Below, in pieces: positions 26,596 through 36,530 of a stretch of DNA of 64,000 bases (the first letter of the stretch is position 1; each line of letters starts with the position of its first letter). A program made the position numbers and the translations under genes. The notes under the pieces were generated by a model, which searched no databases, was not told the origin of the DNA, and saw nothing but the letters and a program-made list of their open reading frames with translations. The stretch is from assembly GCF_900187425.1 (NCBI RefSeq), contig NZ_FYDJ01000001.1, positions 496,001 through 560,000 of the forward strand. The letters run 5' to 3'. The DNA comes from Pseudomonas sp. Irchel s3h14. Its GTDB lineage: Bacteria; Pseudomonadota; Gammaproteobacteria; Pseudomonadales; Pseudomonadaceae.

Positions 26596-27321
26596 ATGAC
26601 TGAATCAAACGAAACGCCTATCCAGCCGGAAGAAGGCGAAGAGCGCCAACACCGCCGCATCAAGAGTTTCGTGATGCGCGCCGGGCGCATGACTGAAGGC
26701 CAGCAAAAAGGTCTGGAGCAGGGCACGCCGCTGTTCGTGTTGCCTCTGGCCGATGCGCCGGTGGACTTCGATCAGGTGTTCGGTCGTTCGGCACCGCGCT
26801 CGCTGGAAATCGGTTTTGGCATGGGCCATTCGCTGCTGGAAATGGCCGCGGCCTCGCCGGAGCAGGATTTCATCGGCGTGGAAGTGCACCGTCCGGGTGT
26901 TGGTGCGCTGCTCAATGGCGTGCTGACTCAGGGCCTGACTAACCTGCGGGTCTACGATTGCGATGCGATCGAAGTTCTCAACCGCTGCGTGGCCGACAAC
27001 AGCCTCGATCGCCTGATGCTGTTTTTCCCGGACCCATGGCACAAGAGCCGCCACCACAAGCGTCGCATCGTTCAGGCGTCGTTCGCTGAACTGGTGCGCA
27101 GCAAGTTGAAGGTCGGCGGTGTGCTGCACATGGCCACCGACTGGGAACCGTACGCCGAGTACATGCTGGAAGTGATGAACGTCGCGCCGGGTTATCGCAA
27201 CCTGGCCGAAGACGGCAACTGCGTCCCGCGCCCGACCGAACGCCCGATCACCAAGTTCGAACGCCGCGGCGAACGTCTTGGACATGGCGTGTGGGACCTG
27301 AAGTTCGAAAAACAGTCTTAA
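26596..27321 (+). CDS. trmB: tRNA (guanine46-N7)-methyltransferase
   Basis: A 241-residue SAM-dependent enzyme. Motifs are the SAM loop [15 protein letters not shown], the family signature [17 protein letters not shown] and the C-terminal [17 protein letters not shown]. The ATG at 26596 is chosen over an adjacent in-frame TTG. Downstream is a REP pair. Confidence 0.96.
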   Translation: MTESNETPIQPEEGEERQHRRIKSFVMRAGRMTEGQQKGLEQGTPLFVLPLADAPVDFDQVFGRSAPRSLEIGFGMGHSLLEMAAASPEQDFIGVEVHRPGVGALLNGVLTQGLTNLRVYDCDAIEVLNRCVADNSLDRLMLFFPDPWHKSRHHKRRIVQASFAELVRSKLKVGGVLHMATDWEPYAEYMLEVMNVAPGYRNLAEDGNCVPRPTERPITKFERRGERLGHGVWDLKFEKQS

Positions 27322-27337
27322 GCCGTTACGCAATACC

Positions 27338-27433
27338 AAATGTGGGAGCGGGCTTGCTCGCGAAGGCGTCGTATCAGTCAACATCACTGTTGAATGATCT
27401 ACCGCTTTCGCGAGCAAGCCCGCTCCCACATTT
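27338..27433. repeat. REP element pair, family A
   Basis: AAATGTGGGAGCGGGCTTGC and its inverted copy flank about 45 bases, between the convergent trmB and DUF3392 genes. Confidence 0.9.
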
Positions 27434-27453
27434 GTTTTGTGTTGTGGTTGGAG

Positions 27454-27777
27454 TCAGCGGCGGTCGGCTACGACGCCAATCAACACCAGCACCACCAACA
27501 ACACCGGCGCCAGGCTGTAGTTGTTGAACTGGCTCAGGCCTTTGATGATCCACGGCGTGGCGTAAATCAGCGCGACGCCGCTGCCGATCATGCACAGCAG
27601 GGCCATCAGCGGGACGCGCAAGGCGCCGGCGATGCTGCCCAAACGTTGGTCGACCCAGCCTTTGATATCGGCGCCAAACAACACCAGCAGGCAGCCCACC
27701 AGTGCCAGAGCGATTTCAGACAGGTTGCTACGGCTCCAGCGGGACGCGGTGGCGAGCAGGTCGAGTATCAAATCCAT
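27454..27777 (-). CDS. DUF3392 small membrane protein
   Basis: A 107-residue protein with three hydrophobic helices (LSEIALALVGCLLVLFGADI; ALRVPLMALLCMIGSGVALI; APVLLVVLVLIGVVADRR). It matches the DUF3392 family found beside hemW in Pseudomonas. Function is unknown. It lies 22 bases downstream of hemW on the same strand. Confidence 0.85.
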   Translation of the reverse strand: MDLILDLLATASRWSRSNLSEIALALVGCLLVLFGADIKGWVDQRLGSIAGALRVPLMALLCMIGSGVALIYATPWIIKGLSQFNNYSLAPVLLVVLVLIGVVADRR

Positions 27778-27799
27778 TCGTTTTCCCTTAAGGCTGAAA

Positions 27800-29005
27800 T
27801 CAGCTCAAAAATGTCTGCAGCAAGTCATTGAGGAAGAGTTGTCCGCGCTCGGTGGCCGCCAGACGTGACGGTTCGACCTGCAACAAGCCGCTTTGTTCGG
27901 CTTCGCGGCGGTGTTCGGCGAGGCTTTCCAGGGTCATCCCGGTGCGTTCCGGATACAGCCGCGATTCCACGCCCTCGGTCAGGCGTAGCGCGTTCATCAG
28001 GAACTCGAACGGCATCTCATCATTGGTCAGCGCTTTCTCGCCGGCCTTGAAGCTTTTGGCCGGGTTGAGGTAGTCCTTCGGCAGACGGGTCTTCCAGGTA
28101 CGGACGATGCGCCCGTCCGGGTGGCTGAGTTTGCCGTGAGCCCCGGCGCCGATGCCGATGAAGTCGCCGAAACACCAGTAATTCAGGTTATGCCGCGCCG
28201 GACGGCCGGGCTGGGCATACGCCGAGACTTCGTATTGCGCGTAACCGTGCTCGGCCAACAGCGCCTGCCCGGCCTCCTGAATGTCCCACAATGTGTCGTC
28301 TTCCGGCAGCGTCGGCGGCTGGTTCCAGAACACCGTGTTCGGCTCCAGGGTCAGCTGATACCAGGACAAATGGGTCGGCTTCAGGGCGATGGCCTGGCGC
28401 AGGTCGCTCAGGGCGTCGTCCAGGGACTGATCGGGTAAACCGTGCATCAGGTCCAGATTGAAGTTGTCGAACCCGGCCTGACGGGCCATGCCGGCGGCAC
28501 GTACCGCTTCGTCACCGTTGTGAATCCGCCCCAGCGCCTTGAGTTTCTCTTCCTGAAAGCTCTGGATGCCGATCGACAGGCGATTGATGCCCAGCGTCCG
28601 GTAGGCGACGAACTTCTCTTGCTCGAACGTCCCCGGATTGGCTTCCAGGGTAATTTCGATGTCGCTGGCAAACGGGATGCGTTGCTCGACGCCTTTGAGC
28701 AAACGGCCCAGGGCTTCAGCGCTGAACAGACTCGGCGTGCCGCCCCCAAAGAAGATCGAACTCAGCTCTCGGCCGTAAACCGCATGCAGGTCCTGATCGA
28801 GGTCGGCCAGCAGCGCGTCCACATACTCTTCTTCCGGCAACACCGGGCTGGCGGTGTGGGAATTGAAGTCGCAATAAGGGCATTTGCGCACACACCACGG
28901 GATGTGGATGTACAACGCCAGGGGCGGCAGTACCGGCAGGGCGGCCCGAGGCGATTGGGCATCGCCGCCGAAGATCAGCGGCGATGCGGATGAGTCATGG
29001 ATCAT
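27800..29005 (-). CDS. hemW: radical SAM heme chaperone HemW
   Basis: A 401-residue radical SAM protein. The cluster motif is CVRKCPYC (CxxxCxxC) in [17 protein letters not shown], followed by [10 protein letters not shown] and the HemW region [20 protein letters not shown]. It lacks the extra features of true HemN; HemW family members deliver heme rather than oxidise coproporphyrinogen. The ATG at 29005 overlaps the rdgB stop (ATGA); the longer open frame upstream lies inside rdgB and is rejected. Confidence 0.94.
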   Translation of the reverse strand: MIHDSSASPLIFGGDAQSPRAALPVLPPLALYIHIPWCVRKCPYCDFNSHTASPVLPEEEYVDALLADLDQDLHAVYGRELSSIFFGGGTPSLFSAEALGRLLKGVEQRIPFASDIEITLEANPGTFEQEKFVAYRTLGINRLSIGIQSFQEEKLKALGRIHNGDEAVRAAGMARQAGFDNFNLDLMHGLPDQSLDDALSDLRQAIALKPTHLSWYQLTLEPNTVFWNQPPTLPEDDTLWDIQEAGQALLAEHGYAQYEVSAYAQPGRPARHNLNYWCFGDFIGIGAGAHGKLSHPDGRIVRTWKTRLPKDYLNPAKSFKAGEKALTNDEMPFEFLMNALRLTEGVESRLYPERTGMTLESLAEHRREAEQSGLLQVEPSRLAATERGQLFLNDLLQTFLS

Positions 29006-29598
29006 TTCAGGCCCAGACGCTGGCGCAGCAGATCCATTGCACGGGCGCGGTGGCTGATGAGGTTCTTGTCGCTCGGGCTCAACTCGGCACTGGAGCAATC
29101 GCGCTCCGGCACCCAGAACAGCGGATCGTAACCGAAACCGTGTTCGCCGCTGGCTTCCGGCAGGATGCGCCCGTGCCACAGGCCTTCGCAGATAATCGGC
29201 AACGGATCGTCGGCATGACGCACCAGCGCCAGCACGCAAACGAACTGCGCACTGCGCTCGGCTTCCGGCACGTCTTTCAATACGTCGAGCAGCTTGGCGT
29301 TGTTCGCCGCATCGCCCTGACCGTCGGCATAACGAGCCGAGTAGATACCCGGCGCACCGCCGAGGAAATCCACTGCCAACCCCGAATCGTCGGCCAGCGC
29401 CGGCAGGCCGGAGATGCGCGCGGCATTGCGGGCCTTGAGGATGGCGTTTTCGACGAACGACAGGCCGGTTTCTTCAGGTTCGACGCTGCTGAACTCGCCG
29501 ATCGAGCGCAGTTGCACCGATTCGCCGAGCATGGCCTGAAGTTCCTTGAGTTTGCCGGCGTTGTGGCTGGCCAGTACGAGTTGCGTGAAGTTGATCAT
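29002..29598 (-). CDS. rdgB: XTP/dITP diphosphatase (RdgB/HAM1)
   Basis: A 198-residue house-cleaning pyrophosphatase that removes dITP, ITP and XTP. Typical motifs: [15 protein letters not shown] (nucleotide binding), [22 protein letters not shown], and the C-terminal SHRARAM. It sits between DUF4426 and hemW with four-base overlaps at both ends, suggesting a single transcript. Confidence 0.96.
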   Translation of the reverse strand: MINFTQLVLASHNAGKLKELQAMLGESVQLRSIGEFSSVEPEETGLSFVENAILKARNAARISGLPALADDSGLAVDFLGGAPGIYSARYADGQGDAANNAKLLDVLKDVPEAERSAQFVCVLALVRHADDPLPIICEGLWHGRILPEASGEHGFGYDPLFWVPERDCSSAELSPSDKNLISHRARAMDLLRQRLGLK

Positions 29599-30029
29599 TC
29601 GCCGGGGAAGAGCTCTTGGTTGAAATTGATGGTGTTGATTTTATCGCCGTTCTGCACCTTGATGTCGAAGGTCCGGATTTCCTGCTGATCGACCGGGAAC
29701 TGGGCGATGTAGTAGATCGCGCCTTGTTCGGTGATCTGTTTGAACTTCAACGGTACGATCTGGCTGGTGAGGTCTTTCACCGATCCGCTGACTTCAGCGG
29801 TCAGTGGCTTGCCATCCTTGAGCACGGAGACGTTTATCACACCCTGGTTCTTGCTCCGCGTCAGCCCGGCCGCTTTGGCGATGTCGGGTGTCAGGAAGGT
29901 GGAGTTGAAGGTGTTGTAGTGCACCGTTACATCGCCAAAGGTTTCCTTGCGCTCGCCTTTGATGACATCGGCGGCCATGGCGGTGACGCTCAGGCAGGCA
30001 GTGAGTAAAAACAGCGCTAGACGACCCAT
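29595..30029 (-). CDS. DUF4426 periplasmic protein
   Basis: A 144-residue protein with a signal peptide ([20 protein letters not shown], 1-20). The mature part is a beta-rich domain containing [20 protein letters not shown], as in DUF4426, found between metW and rdgB in many Pseudomonas. Function is unknown. Confidence 0.9.
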   Translation of the reverse strand: MGRLALFLLTACLSVTAMAADVIKGERKETFGDVTVHYNTFNSTFLTPDIAKAAGLTRSKNQGVINVSVLKDGKPLTAEVSGSVKDLTSQIVPLKFKQITEQGAIYYIAQFPVDQQEIRTFDIKVQNGDKINTINFNQELFPGE

Positions 30030-30055
30030 GTTCGTTCTCCTTGGAATGTCGTGGT

Positions 30056-30676
30056 TCAGACAGCGACCTTGTGATCCTGCAGCCCGGGGCTGCTGACACG
30101 GTAAATACCGATCTCACCTAACAGATTAGGCCATAGCTTACTGGCCCACCCGTGCCGATGCTGTTGATCCACGGCAAGCCGATCAATGACCCTGGCTTCA
30201 CGTTCGCGACATAACGCTTCAAAGTCTTCGAAGGTGCAAAAGTGGATGTTCGGCGTGTTGTACCAGGTGTACGGCAGAAAATCGGACACCGGCATCCGGC
30301 CCTTGCTCGCCAGGTACCAGCGGCAGCGCCAGTGACCGAAGTTGGGGAAGGTGATGATGCACTGGCGACCGACGCGCAGCATTTCGTCGAGGATCTTGTC
30401 CGGGTAGTGCACGGCTTGCAGCGCCTGGGTCATGACCACGACGTCGAAGCTGTTGCTGGCGAAGTTGCCCAGGCCCTTGTCCAGGTCCTGCTCAATCACG
30501 TTGATGCCCTTGGCCACGCACTCGGCGATGTTGTCCGGGTCGTTTTCCAGGCCATAGCCGGTGACTTGCTTGTTATCGCGCAGCCAGGTCAGCAATTCGC
30601 CATCGCCGCAACCGAGGTCGAGCACGCGGCTGCCGGCGGGGATCCATTCCTGGATGATTTCCAGATCAGCTCTCAT
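30056..30676 (-). CDS. metW: methionine biosynthesis protein MetW
   Basis: A 206-residue SAM-methyltransferase-like protein with the loop VLDLGCGDGELLTWL and the region FNPNFGHWRCR-like ITFPNFGHWRCRWYL. In Pseudomonas and relatives MetW is required with MetX for homoserine acylation. It follows metX by 7 bases. Confidence 0.94.
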   Translation of the reverse strand: MRADLEIIQEWIPAGSRVLDLGCGDGELLTWLRDNKQVTGYGLENDPDNIAECVAKGINVIEQDLDKGLGNFASNSFDVVVMTQALQAVHYPDKILDEMLRVGRQCIITFPNFGHWRCRWYLASKGRMPVSDFLPYTWYNTPNIHFCTFEDFEALCREREARVIDRLAVDQQHRHGWASKLWPNLLGEIGIYRVSSPGLQDHKVAV

Positions 30677-30683
30677 GGCTTTC

Positions 30684-31823
30684 TCACAACGTAATGCGGT
30701 TCATGTAATTGCTGAATGCCTGCAAGTAGCGCAGGATCGGAATCAGGAAGGCGTCGTGGCCTTGCGGAGCGTCGATCTCGAGGTAGCAGACGTCTTTCTT
30801 GGCCGCCATCAGCGCGTCCACCAGTTCCCGCGAGCGGGCAGGGGAGAAGCGCCAGTCGGTGGTGAAGGACATCACGCAGAACTTCGCTTGGGCGTTGGCG
30901 AAGGTTTTCGCCAGGTCATCGTCGAAGTTCGCCGCCGGATCGAAGTAGTCCAGCGCCTTGGTCATCAGCAAGTACGTGTTGGCATCGAAGCGCCCGGAGA
31001 ACTCTTCGCCCTGATAACGCAGGTAGCTTTCGACCTGGAACTCGACGCTGTGGAAGTCGTAGTTGAGCTTTTCGCTCTTCAGGCCCCGGCCGAATTTCTC
31101 GCCCATGGAGTCGTCGGAAAGGTACGTGATGTGCCCGACCATCCGCGCCAGCATCAAGCCACGCTTGGGGATCACGCCCGCTTCCTGGAACGAACCGCCG
31201 TGGAACTCGGGGTCGGTCAGGATCGCCTGGCGCGCCACTTCGTTGAAGGCAATGTTCTGCGCCGACAGCTTGGGGGCCGAGGCGATGGCCAGGCAGTGGC
31301 GAATGCGATCCGGGTAGGTGATGCTCCACTGCATCGCCTGCATGCCACCGAGACTGCCGCCAATCACGGCGGCCCATTGGCCGATGCCGAGCAGGTCAGC
31401 CAAGCGCGCCTGGCTGTGAACCCAGTCTTCCACGGTCAACACCGGGAAATCGGCGCCGAAGGGCTTGCCGGTTTCCGGATTGACGCTGCTCGGGCCGGTG
31501 GAACCGTTGCAACCGCCGAGGTTGTTCAGGCTGACCACGAAGAATTTGTTGGTGTCGATCGGTTTGCCAGGCCCGATGCAGCTGTCCCACCAACCGGGTT
31601 TGCGGTCGTCGGGGCTGTGGAAGCCGGCAGCGTGATGGTGACCCGACAAGGCGTGGCAGATCAGCACGGCGTTGCTCGCCGCGGCGTTCAGCGTGCCGTA
31701 GGTTTCGTAGATCAGGTCATAAGCTGGGAGCGAACGGCCGCAGGCCAAGGCCAGGGGTTCACTGAAGTGCGCCACTTGCGGCGTCACCAGACCAACAGAA
31801 TCGGGGGGAAAGGCAGCTGGCAT
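30684..31823 (-). CDS. metX: homoserine O-acyltransferase (succinyl type in Pseudomonas)
   Basis: A 379-residue alpha/beta hydrolase-fold enzyme, the first step of methionine synthesis from homoserine. The nucleophile elbow is [12 protein letters not shown], the acyl-pocket region [12 protein letters not shown], and the catalytic His is in GHDAFL near the C terminus. Pseudomonas MetX enzymes use succinyl-CoA (MetXS) according to published work; the sequence alone does not decide between acetyl and succinyl. Expressed with metW. Confidence 0.94.
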   Translation of the reverse strand: MPAAFPPDSVGLVTPQVAHFSEPLALACGRSLPAYDLIYETYGTLNAAASNAVLICHALSGHHHAAGFHSPDDRKPGWWDSCIGPGKPIDTNKFFVVSLNNLGGCNGSTGPSSVNPETGKPFGADFPVLTVEDWVHSQARLADLLGIGQWAAVIGGSLGGMQAMQWSITYPDRIRHCLAIASAPKLSAQNIAFNEVARQAILTDPEFHGGSFQEAGVIPKRGLMLARMVGHITYLSDDSMGEKFGRGLKSEKLNYDFHSVEFQVESYLRYQGEEFSGRFDANTYLLMTKALDYFDPAANFDDDLAKTFANAQAKFCVMSFTTDWRFSPARSRELVDALMAAKKDVCYLEIDAPQGHDAFLIPILRYLQAFSNYMNRITL

Positions 31824-31902
31824 CGACCCTGCTCTCGTTGAAATGAGGCGTAAGTCTAAAGACCGCTGACCCTAGCAGCAAGCTAACTTCCCTGTCGCTA
31901 AC

Positions 31903-32012
31903 GATCGTTCCCACGCTCTGCGTGGGAATGCCTCACTGGACGCTCCGCGTCCGCTTCGGCAGGGACGCGGAGCGTCCCGGGCTGCATTCCCACGCGGAGC
32001 GTGGGAACGATC
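31903..32012. repeat. inverted repeat, family C (GATCGTTCCCACGCTC)
   Basis: A compound palindrome of about 110 bases: outer arms GATCGTTCCCACGCTCTGCG and complement, inner arms GGACGCTCCGCGTCC/GGACGCGGAGCGTCC. Its last two bases touch the stop codon of the yggU gene. Confidence 0.9.
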
Positions 32013-32301
32013 AGGGTGGGGTCAAGTCAGGTAACTCCGGCAGCTTCTTCGGCGAACAAATGCGAACGCGTTTCTGCCGATTCAACTCGCCGCTGATCAA
32101 GCTCACCTGACTCTTGGACACCCCAAACGCCTTGGCCAAAAACGCTTTCAAATACGCATTGGCCTTGCCTTCAACCGGCGGTGCCGTCAGGCGAATCTTC
32201 AATCGATCACCATGCAGCCCGCAGAATTCATCGCTGCGGGCCGCCGGTTGCAGGTGACATTCCAGAATCAGGTCGTCACCGTCCCAGCGAAAGTAGCTCA
32301 C
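32011..32301 (-). CDS. YggU/DUF167 family protein
   Basis: A 96-residue protein with the DUF167 pattern: [34 protein letters not shown] and [15 protein letters not shown]. Function is unknown. Its stop codon abuts a family C repeat. It follows yggT with a 4-base gap in the yggS-proC-yggT-yggU group. Confidence 0.9.
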   Translation of the reverse strand: MSYFRWDGDDLILECHLQPAARSDEFCGLHGDRLKIRLTAPPVEGKANAYLKAFLAKAFGVSKSQVSLISGELNRQKRVRICSPKKLPELPDLTPP

Positions 32302-32305
32302 CGGG

Positions 32306-32896
32306 TCAGATCAGCAGACGCAGGATTTCCGGCATCATCGTCATGGCGGCGAGGTTGTTGATCACCAGCATGTCGATCAGCTTGAGTGCCATGAACGCCA
32401 GGATCGGCGAGATATCCAGGCCGCCGAGGTTCGGCAGGATCTTGCGGAACGGCGCCAGGGCTGGTTCGCAGATCTGGTTCACCAACTCGGCGCCAGGGTT
32501 ATGGCTGCCCGGTGCGACCCAGGACAGGATCACGCTGATGATCAGGGCAAAGAAGAAAATCTTCAGGAACAGCGCGGTCACGCCGATCAGCGACCAGATC
32601 AGCAATTGCAGCGGGTTACCGATGGTGCCGTAAGTCAGCAGCAGGGTCAGGGCCATCAGCGCCAGTTGCACGAGGATCGCCAGCACCAGCGAGGACATGT
32701 CCAGGCCGAACATGCTCGGGATGATCCGACGCAACGGCTTGAGCAGCGGCTGGGTGGCTTTCACGGCGAACTGGCAGAGCGGGTTGTAGAAGTTTGCGCG
32801 TACCAGTTGCAGCACAAAGCGCAGCAACACGATCAGCAGGTACAGGCTGCCGAGGGTTTGCAGCACGTAGACCGCTGCAGTGTTCAATCCAATCAT
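32306..32896 (-). CDS. YggT family integral membrane protein
   Basis: A 196-residue protein with two tandem YggT units, each with two helices and an NP(L/G) motif (FYNPLCQFAVKATQPLLKPLRRIIP and SHNPGAELVNQICEPALAPFRKILP). Implicated in osmotic or membrane homeostasis in other bacteria; role here not shown. Directly downstream of proC. Confidence 0.92.
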   Translation of the reverse strand: MIGLNTAAVYVLQTLGSLYLLIVLLRFVLQLVRANFYNPLCQFAVKATQPLLKPLRRIIPSMFGLDMSSLVLAILVQLALMALTLLLTYGTIGNPLQLLIWSLIGVTALFLKIFFFALIISVILSWVAPGSHNPGAELVNQICEPALAPFRKILPNLGGLDISPILAFMALKLIDMLVINNLAAMTMMPEILRLLI

Positions 32897-32906
32897 GTAA
32901 GGCTCC

Positions 32907-33725
32907 TTATTGACCCAATTGTTCGGCCATCTCGGCCGAGCGGTGCGCAGCGGCGCCGAGTGCTTTTTCTACCAGGGCTTCGAAGCCGCCGGCCTGGAAC
33001 GACTTGATCGCCGCTTCCGTCGTGCCCGCAGGCGAGGTCACGCGGCGACGCAGTTCCGCAGCGTCGACGTCACTGGCCACGGCCATGTGAGCAGCGCCCA
33101 AAGCGGTTTGCAGGGTCAGTTGTGCAGCGATGTCTGCTGGCAGACCGAGCTTCACGCCAGCGGCGGTCATGGCTTCGATCAGCAGGAAGAAGTACGCAGG
33201 GCCCGAGCCGGAGACGGCGGTGACCGCGTCCAGTTGTTGCTCTTCATCCAGCCACAGTGCGATGCCGACGGCGGACAGCAGTTCTTGCGCCTGTTTACGT
33301 TGCTCGGTGCTCACTTCAGCGGTGGCGAACAAACCACTCACGCCCTGGCGCAGCAGCGCCGGGGTGTTGGGCATGCAACGCACGATCGGTTGGGCGCCGA
33401 GCCAGTTGTTCATGCTGGCGCAGGTGATGCCGGCCGCAATCGAGACCACCAGTTGATTCGGCTTGAGGCTTGGGCGAAGCGCTTCGCAGACGGCTTTCAT
33501 CGCTTGGGGTTTGACCGCCAGCACGATCACGTCCACGCCCTGAATGGCGTCGGCGTTGTCGGCGAACACCTCGATACCGTGTTCAGCGTTCACGCGAGCG
33601 CGGGTTTCGGCGCCCGGATCGCTGGCGCGGATCTGCGCGGCGTCCAGACCTTTGGCGCGCAGGCCGCCGATCAGGCTGGCGGCCATGTTGCCGGCTCCGA
33701 TAAAGGCAATACGAGTCTTGCTCAT
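32907..33725 (-). CDS. proC: pyrroline-5-carboxylate reductase
   Basis: A 272-residue NAD(P)H enzyme making proline. The Rossmann motif is FIGAGNMAASLIGGL; the middle contains VIVLAVKPQAMKAV and the C-terminal signature AVSGSGPAYFFLLIEAM with QTALGAAHMA. Follows yggS by 35 bases. Confidence 0.96.
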   Translation of the reverse strand: MSKTRIAFIGAGNMAASLIGGLRAKGLDAAQIRASDPGAETRARVNAEHGIEVFADNADAIQGVDVIVLAVKPQAMKAVCEALRPSLKPNQLVVSIAAGITCASMNNWLGAQPIVRCMPNTPALLRQGVSGLFATAEVSTEQRKQAQELLSAVGIALWLDEEQQLDAVTAVSGSGPAYFFLLIEAMTAAGVKLGLPADIAAQLTLQTALGAAHMAVASDVDAAELRRRVTSPAGTTEAAIKSFQAGGFEALVEKALGAAAHRSAEMAEQLGQ

Positions 33726-33760
33726 GTCAGGTCCTTATAAAGAGAGGAGTCAGCCATTTT

Positions 33761-34447
33761 TCAAGGCTGACCATAGTCGCGGGCGCCAAACAGGGCCGTA
33801 CCGATACGGACCCAAGTGGCGCCCATGGCGATGGCCGACTCGAGGTCGTGGCTCATGCCCATGGAAAGTGTGTCGAGCGGCAGGTTCAGGCTGGCTTGCA
33901 GGCGCTGCACGGCAGCAAAAGCGGCATCCTGAGCAGCGCGATCTTCAGTCGGCTCGGGGATTGCCATCAGCCCACGCAGCTTGATGCGCGGCAGTTCGCT
34001 GATGGCATTGGCCAGCGCCGGAAGATCAGCCGGGGTGCAGCCGGACTTGCTGGCTTCACCGCTGACGTTGACCTGGATGCAAATGTTCAGTGGCGGCAAA
34101 TCGGCAGGACGTTGTTCGGACAGGCGTTGTGCGATTTTCAAACGATCCACGGAATGCACCCAGGCGAAGTGCTCGGCGATAGCGCGAGTCTTGTTCGATT
34201 GAATGGGGCCGATGAAGTGCCAGATCAAGGGCAGGTCGGCCAATTCGAGCTGTTTGCTCAGGGCTTCCTGCAGGTAGTTCTCGCCAAAGTCGCGGAGGCC
34301 GGCGGCGTACGCTTCGCGCAGGGCCTCGGCCGGCTTGGTCTTGCTCACGGCCAGCAACTGGACGCTGTCTGTGTCGCGTTTTGCGGCGACGGCAGCGGCG
34401 TGGATGCGTGAACTAACCTGAGCAATGTTGTCTGCTATCGTGGACAT
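33761..34447 (-). CDS. yggS: YggS-type PLP-binding protein
   Basis: A 228-residue TIM-barrel PLP-homeostasis protein. The PLP lysine is in LLAVSKTKPAE, followed by FGENYLQEA, WHFIGPIQSNK and the phosphate-binding SMGMSHDLESAI. Family members bind PLP without enzyme activity. The ATG at 34447 fits the family start; a longer upstream open frame overlaps pilT and is rejected. Divergent from pilT. Confidence 0.94.
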   Translation of the reverse strand: MSTIADNIAQVSSRIHAAAVAAKRDTDSVQLLAVSKTKPAEALREAYAAGLRDFGENYLQEALSKQLELADLPLIWHFIGPIQSNKTRAIAEHFAWVHSVDRLKIAQRLSEQRPADLPPLNICIQVNVSGEASKSGCTPADLPALANAISELPRIKLRGLMAIPEPTEDRAAQDAAFAAVQRLQASLNLPLDTLSMGMSHDLESAIAMGATWVRIGTALFGARDYGQP

Positions 34448-34502
34448 CAAGAGGCGCCGGCGGCTGAAGGTTCGCGGCATTCTACTGGAATTGAGGAACG
34501 CT

Positions 34503-35537
34503 ATGGATATCACTGAGCTGCTGGCTTTCAGCGCGAAACAGGGCGCGTCCGACTTGCATCTGTCTGCCGGCCTGCCACCGATGATTCGGGTCGACGGCGA
34601 TGTGCGGCGCATCAACCTGCCGGCCCTGGACCACAAACAGGTGCAGGCGCTGATCTACGACATCATGAACGACACGCAGCGGGTGGACTTCGAGAAGCAC
34701 CTGGAAACCGACTTCTCCTTTGACGTGCCCGGCGTGGCGCGTTTTCGGGTTAACGCGTTCAACCACAATCGCGGCGCTGGCGCGGTGTTCCGGACCATTC
34801 CGTCCAAGGTCCTGAGCATGGACGACCTCGGTATGGGGGAAGTGTTTCGCAAGATTACCGAAGCGCCGCGAGGGCTGGTGCTGGTGACCGGTCCGACCGG
34901 TTCCGGCAAATCCACCACCCTGGCAGCGATGATCGATCACCTGAACACCCATCGCCATCAGCACATCCTCACCATCGAAGACCCGATCGAGTTCGTCCAC
35001 GAGTCGCGCAAATGCTTGATCAACCAGCGTGAAGTCCATCGTGATACGCGCAGCTTCGCCACGGCTCTACGCTCGGCCCTGCGAGAGGACCCGGACGTGA
35101 TTCTGGTGGGGGAGATGCGGGATCTGGAGACCATTCGACTGGCGTTGACCGCCGCCGAAACCGGTCATCTGGTGTTTGGCACGCTGCACACGACATCGGC
35201 GGCGAAAACCATTGACCGGGTGGTGGACGTGTTTCCGGGGGACGAGAAATCGATGGTCCGTTCGATGCTGTCCGAGTCGTTGCTGGCGGTGGTATCGCAG
35301 ACGTTGGTCAAGAAGATCGGCGGCGGGCGGATCGCGGCCCACGAAATCATGCTCGGCACGTCAGCGATCCGTAACCTGATCCGCGAAGACAAGGTGGCGC
35401 AGATGTACTCGTCGATTCAGACCGGGGGAAACCTGGGGATGCAGACGCTGGATATGTGCTTGAAGGAGCTGGTGAGCAAGGGATTGATCAGCCGCGAGCA
35501 TGCGCGGGAGAAGGCGCGCACGCCGGATGGTTTTTGA
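34503..35537 (+). CDS. pilT: type IV pilus retraction ATPase PilT
   Basis: A 344-residue hexameric ATPase that retracts type IV pili for twitching. Walker A is GPTGSGKSTT, the Asp box and Walker B lie in LREDPDVILVGEMRD, the His box in GHLVFGTLHTTSA, and the retraction motif AIRNLIREDK near the C terminus distinguishes it from PilB. The ATG at 34503 follows the conserved MDITELLAFSAKQGASDLHL. In P. aeruginosa pilU follows pilT; here a family C repeat and a P60 gene follow instead. Confidence 0.97.
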   Translation: MDITELLAFSAKQGASDLHLSAGLPPMIRVDGDVRRINLPALDHKQVQALIYDIMNDTQRVDFEKHLETDFSFDVPGVARFRVNAFNHNRGAGAVFRTIPSKVLSMDDLGMGEVFRKITEAPRGLVLVTGPTGSGKSTTLAAMIDHLNTHRHQHILTIEDPIEFVHESRKCLINQREVHRDTRSFATALRSALREDPDVILVGEMRDLETIRLALTAAETGHLVFGTLHTTSAAKTIDRVVDVFPGDEKSMVRSMLSESLLAVVSQTLVKKIGGGRIAAHEIMLGTSAIRNLIREDKVAQMYSSIQTGGNLGMQTLDMCLKELVSKGLISREHAREKARTPDGF

Positions 35538-35546
35538 GGGGGAGTC

Positions 35547-35656
35547 GATCGTTCCCACGCTCTGCGTGGGAATGCCTCAATGGACGCTCTGCGTCCGCTT
35601 CGGCAGGGACGCGGAGCGTCCTGGGCTGCATTCCCACGCAGAGCGTGGGAACGATC
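35547..35656. repeat. inverted repeat, family C
   Basis: Nearly identical in length and sequence to the element at 31903-32012, with the same inner GGACGC arms. It fills the space between convergent pilT and the P60 gene. Confidence 0.9.
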
Positions 35657-35659
35657 AGG

Positions 35660-36280
35660 TTAGCGCTGAACAACCTGCAGGGTGTTCTTCTCTTTCGGCA
35701 TAACCCGCTTGGCAACCACGTAGTGGCTTTCCCAGTAGGGTTTCTTCAGCGTATCGATGGTCACCGACTTGCCACGACGTGGTGCGTGGATGAAGCGGTC
35801 GTTGCCCAGGTAGATGGCAACGTGATTGACCCGACGGCTCTTGATGTTGAAGAAAATCAGGTCGCCAGGCTTCAGATCCTTGCGATCGACTTTCTCCCCA
35901 TGACCGCTGGCCATGGCGTTGGAAGTGCGCGGCAGGTCAAAGGTGGCGTCGTTAAACGCGTATTTCACCAGGCCACTGCAGTCGAACCCTTTACTTGGGC
36001 TGCTGCCGCCCCAACGGTACGGAGTACCCAGGACGTTTACGGCACGGCTCAGCACGTCGCTGCTTTCCTTGCTCGCCATTGGCGGTACAAGGCTGCTTTT
36101 GCTGCTGCTCAACTGGGGAGCGCGTTTTACGGTCTGTTTGTTTTTGCTCGAAGGAGCAGAAACATGGGATTTTTGGGTGTAACCATTAACGTTAGGAAGA
36201 CGTTGCTCACGATTGGTGGCGTGGGCGGCCAGTGGCATCAAAAGGCAAATGGTTAGCCATGTCTTGAAAAATGGACGCAT
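35660..36280 (-). CDS. NlpC/P60 family cell-wall endopeptidase
   Basis: A 206-residue exported hydrolase. A signal peptide (MRPFFKTWLTICLLMPLAAHA) and a Ser/Lys-rich linker are followed by the C40 peptidase domain: catalytic C101 in FDCSGLVKYAF, H153 in NHVAIYLG, and H165. It probably cuts peptide cross-links in peptidoglycan. The ATG at 36280 starts the signal peptide; an upstream open extension is not credible. Confidence 0.9.
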   Translation of the reverse strand: MRPFFKTWLTICLLMPLAAHATNREQRLPNVNGYTQKSHVSAPSSKNKQTVKRAPQLSSSKSSLVPPMASKESSDVLSRAVNVLGTPYRWGGSSPSKGFDCSGLVKYAFNDATFDLPRTSNAMASGHGEKVDRKDLKPGDLIFFNIKSRRVNHVAIYLGNDRFIHAPRRGKSVTIDTLKKPYWESHYVVAKRVMPKEKNTLQVVQR

Positions 36281-36530
36281 TAGGCAGGGCTCATATAAGT
36301 TAGCGCGCAACTTTATAACAGCTTTTTTGGCCCTTCCGAGGCCGTTGGTCGATTCAACCTTGGGGTCAACGGAACCAAATAAGCGGAAAATAGACGCGAT
36401 TGTCGGACACAACGCCTGTGCTACAAGGCTTTGACGGGACACAAGGTAGCATTTGCCATACGTCGGCCACCTGTAAAAAAGTCACAAAGATTTAAAGAAT
36501 ATTTATCTATCGTGTGAATCGAGGACCTTC

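Noticed and set aside
29006..29239. 78-codon N-terminal extension of hemW
   Set aside because: It lies inside rdgB in another frame, and the ATG at 29005 gives the normal HemW length and an ATGA coupling.
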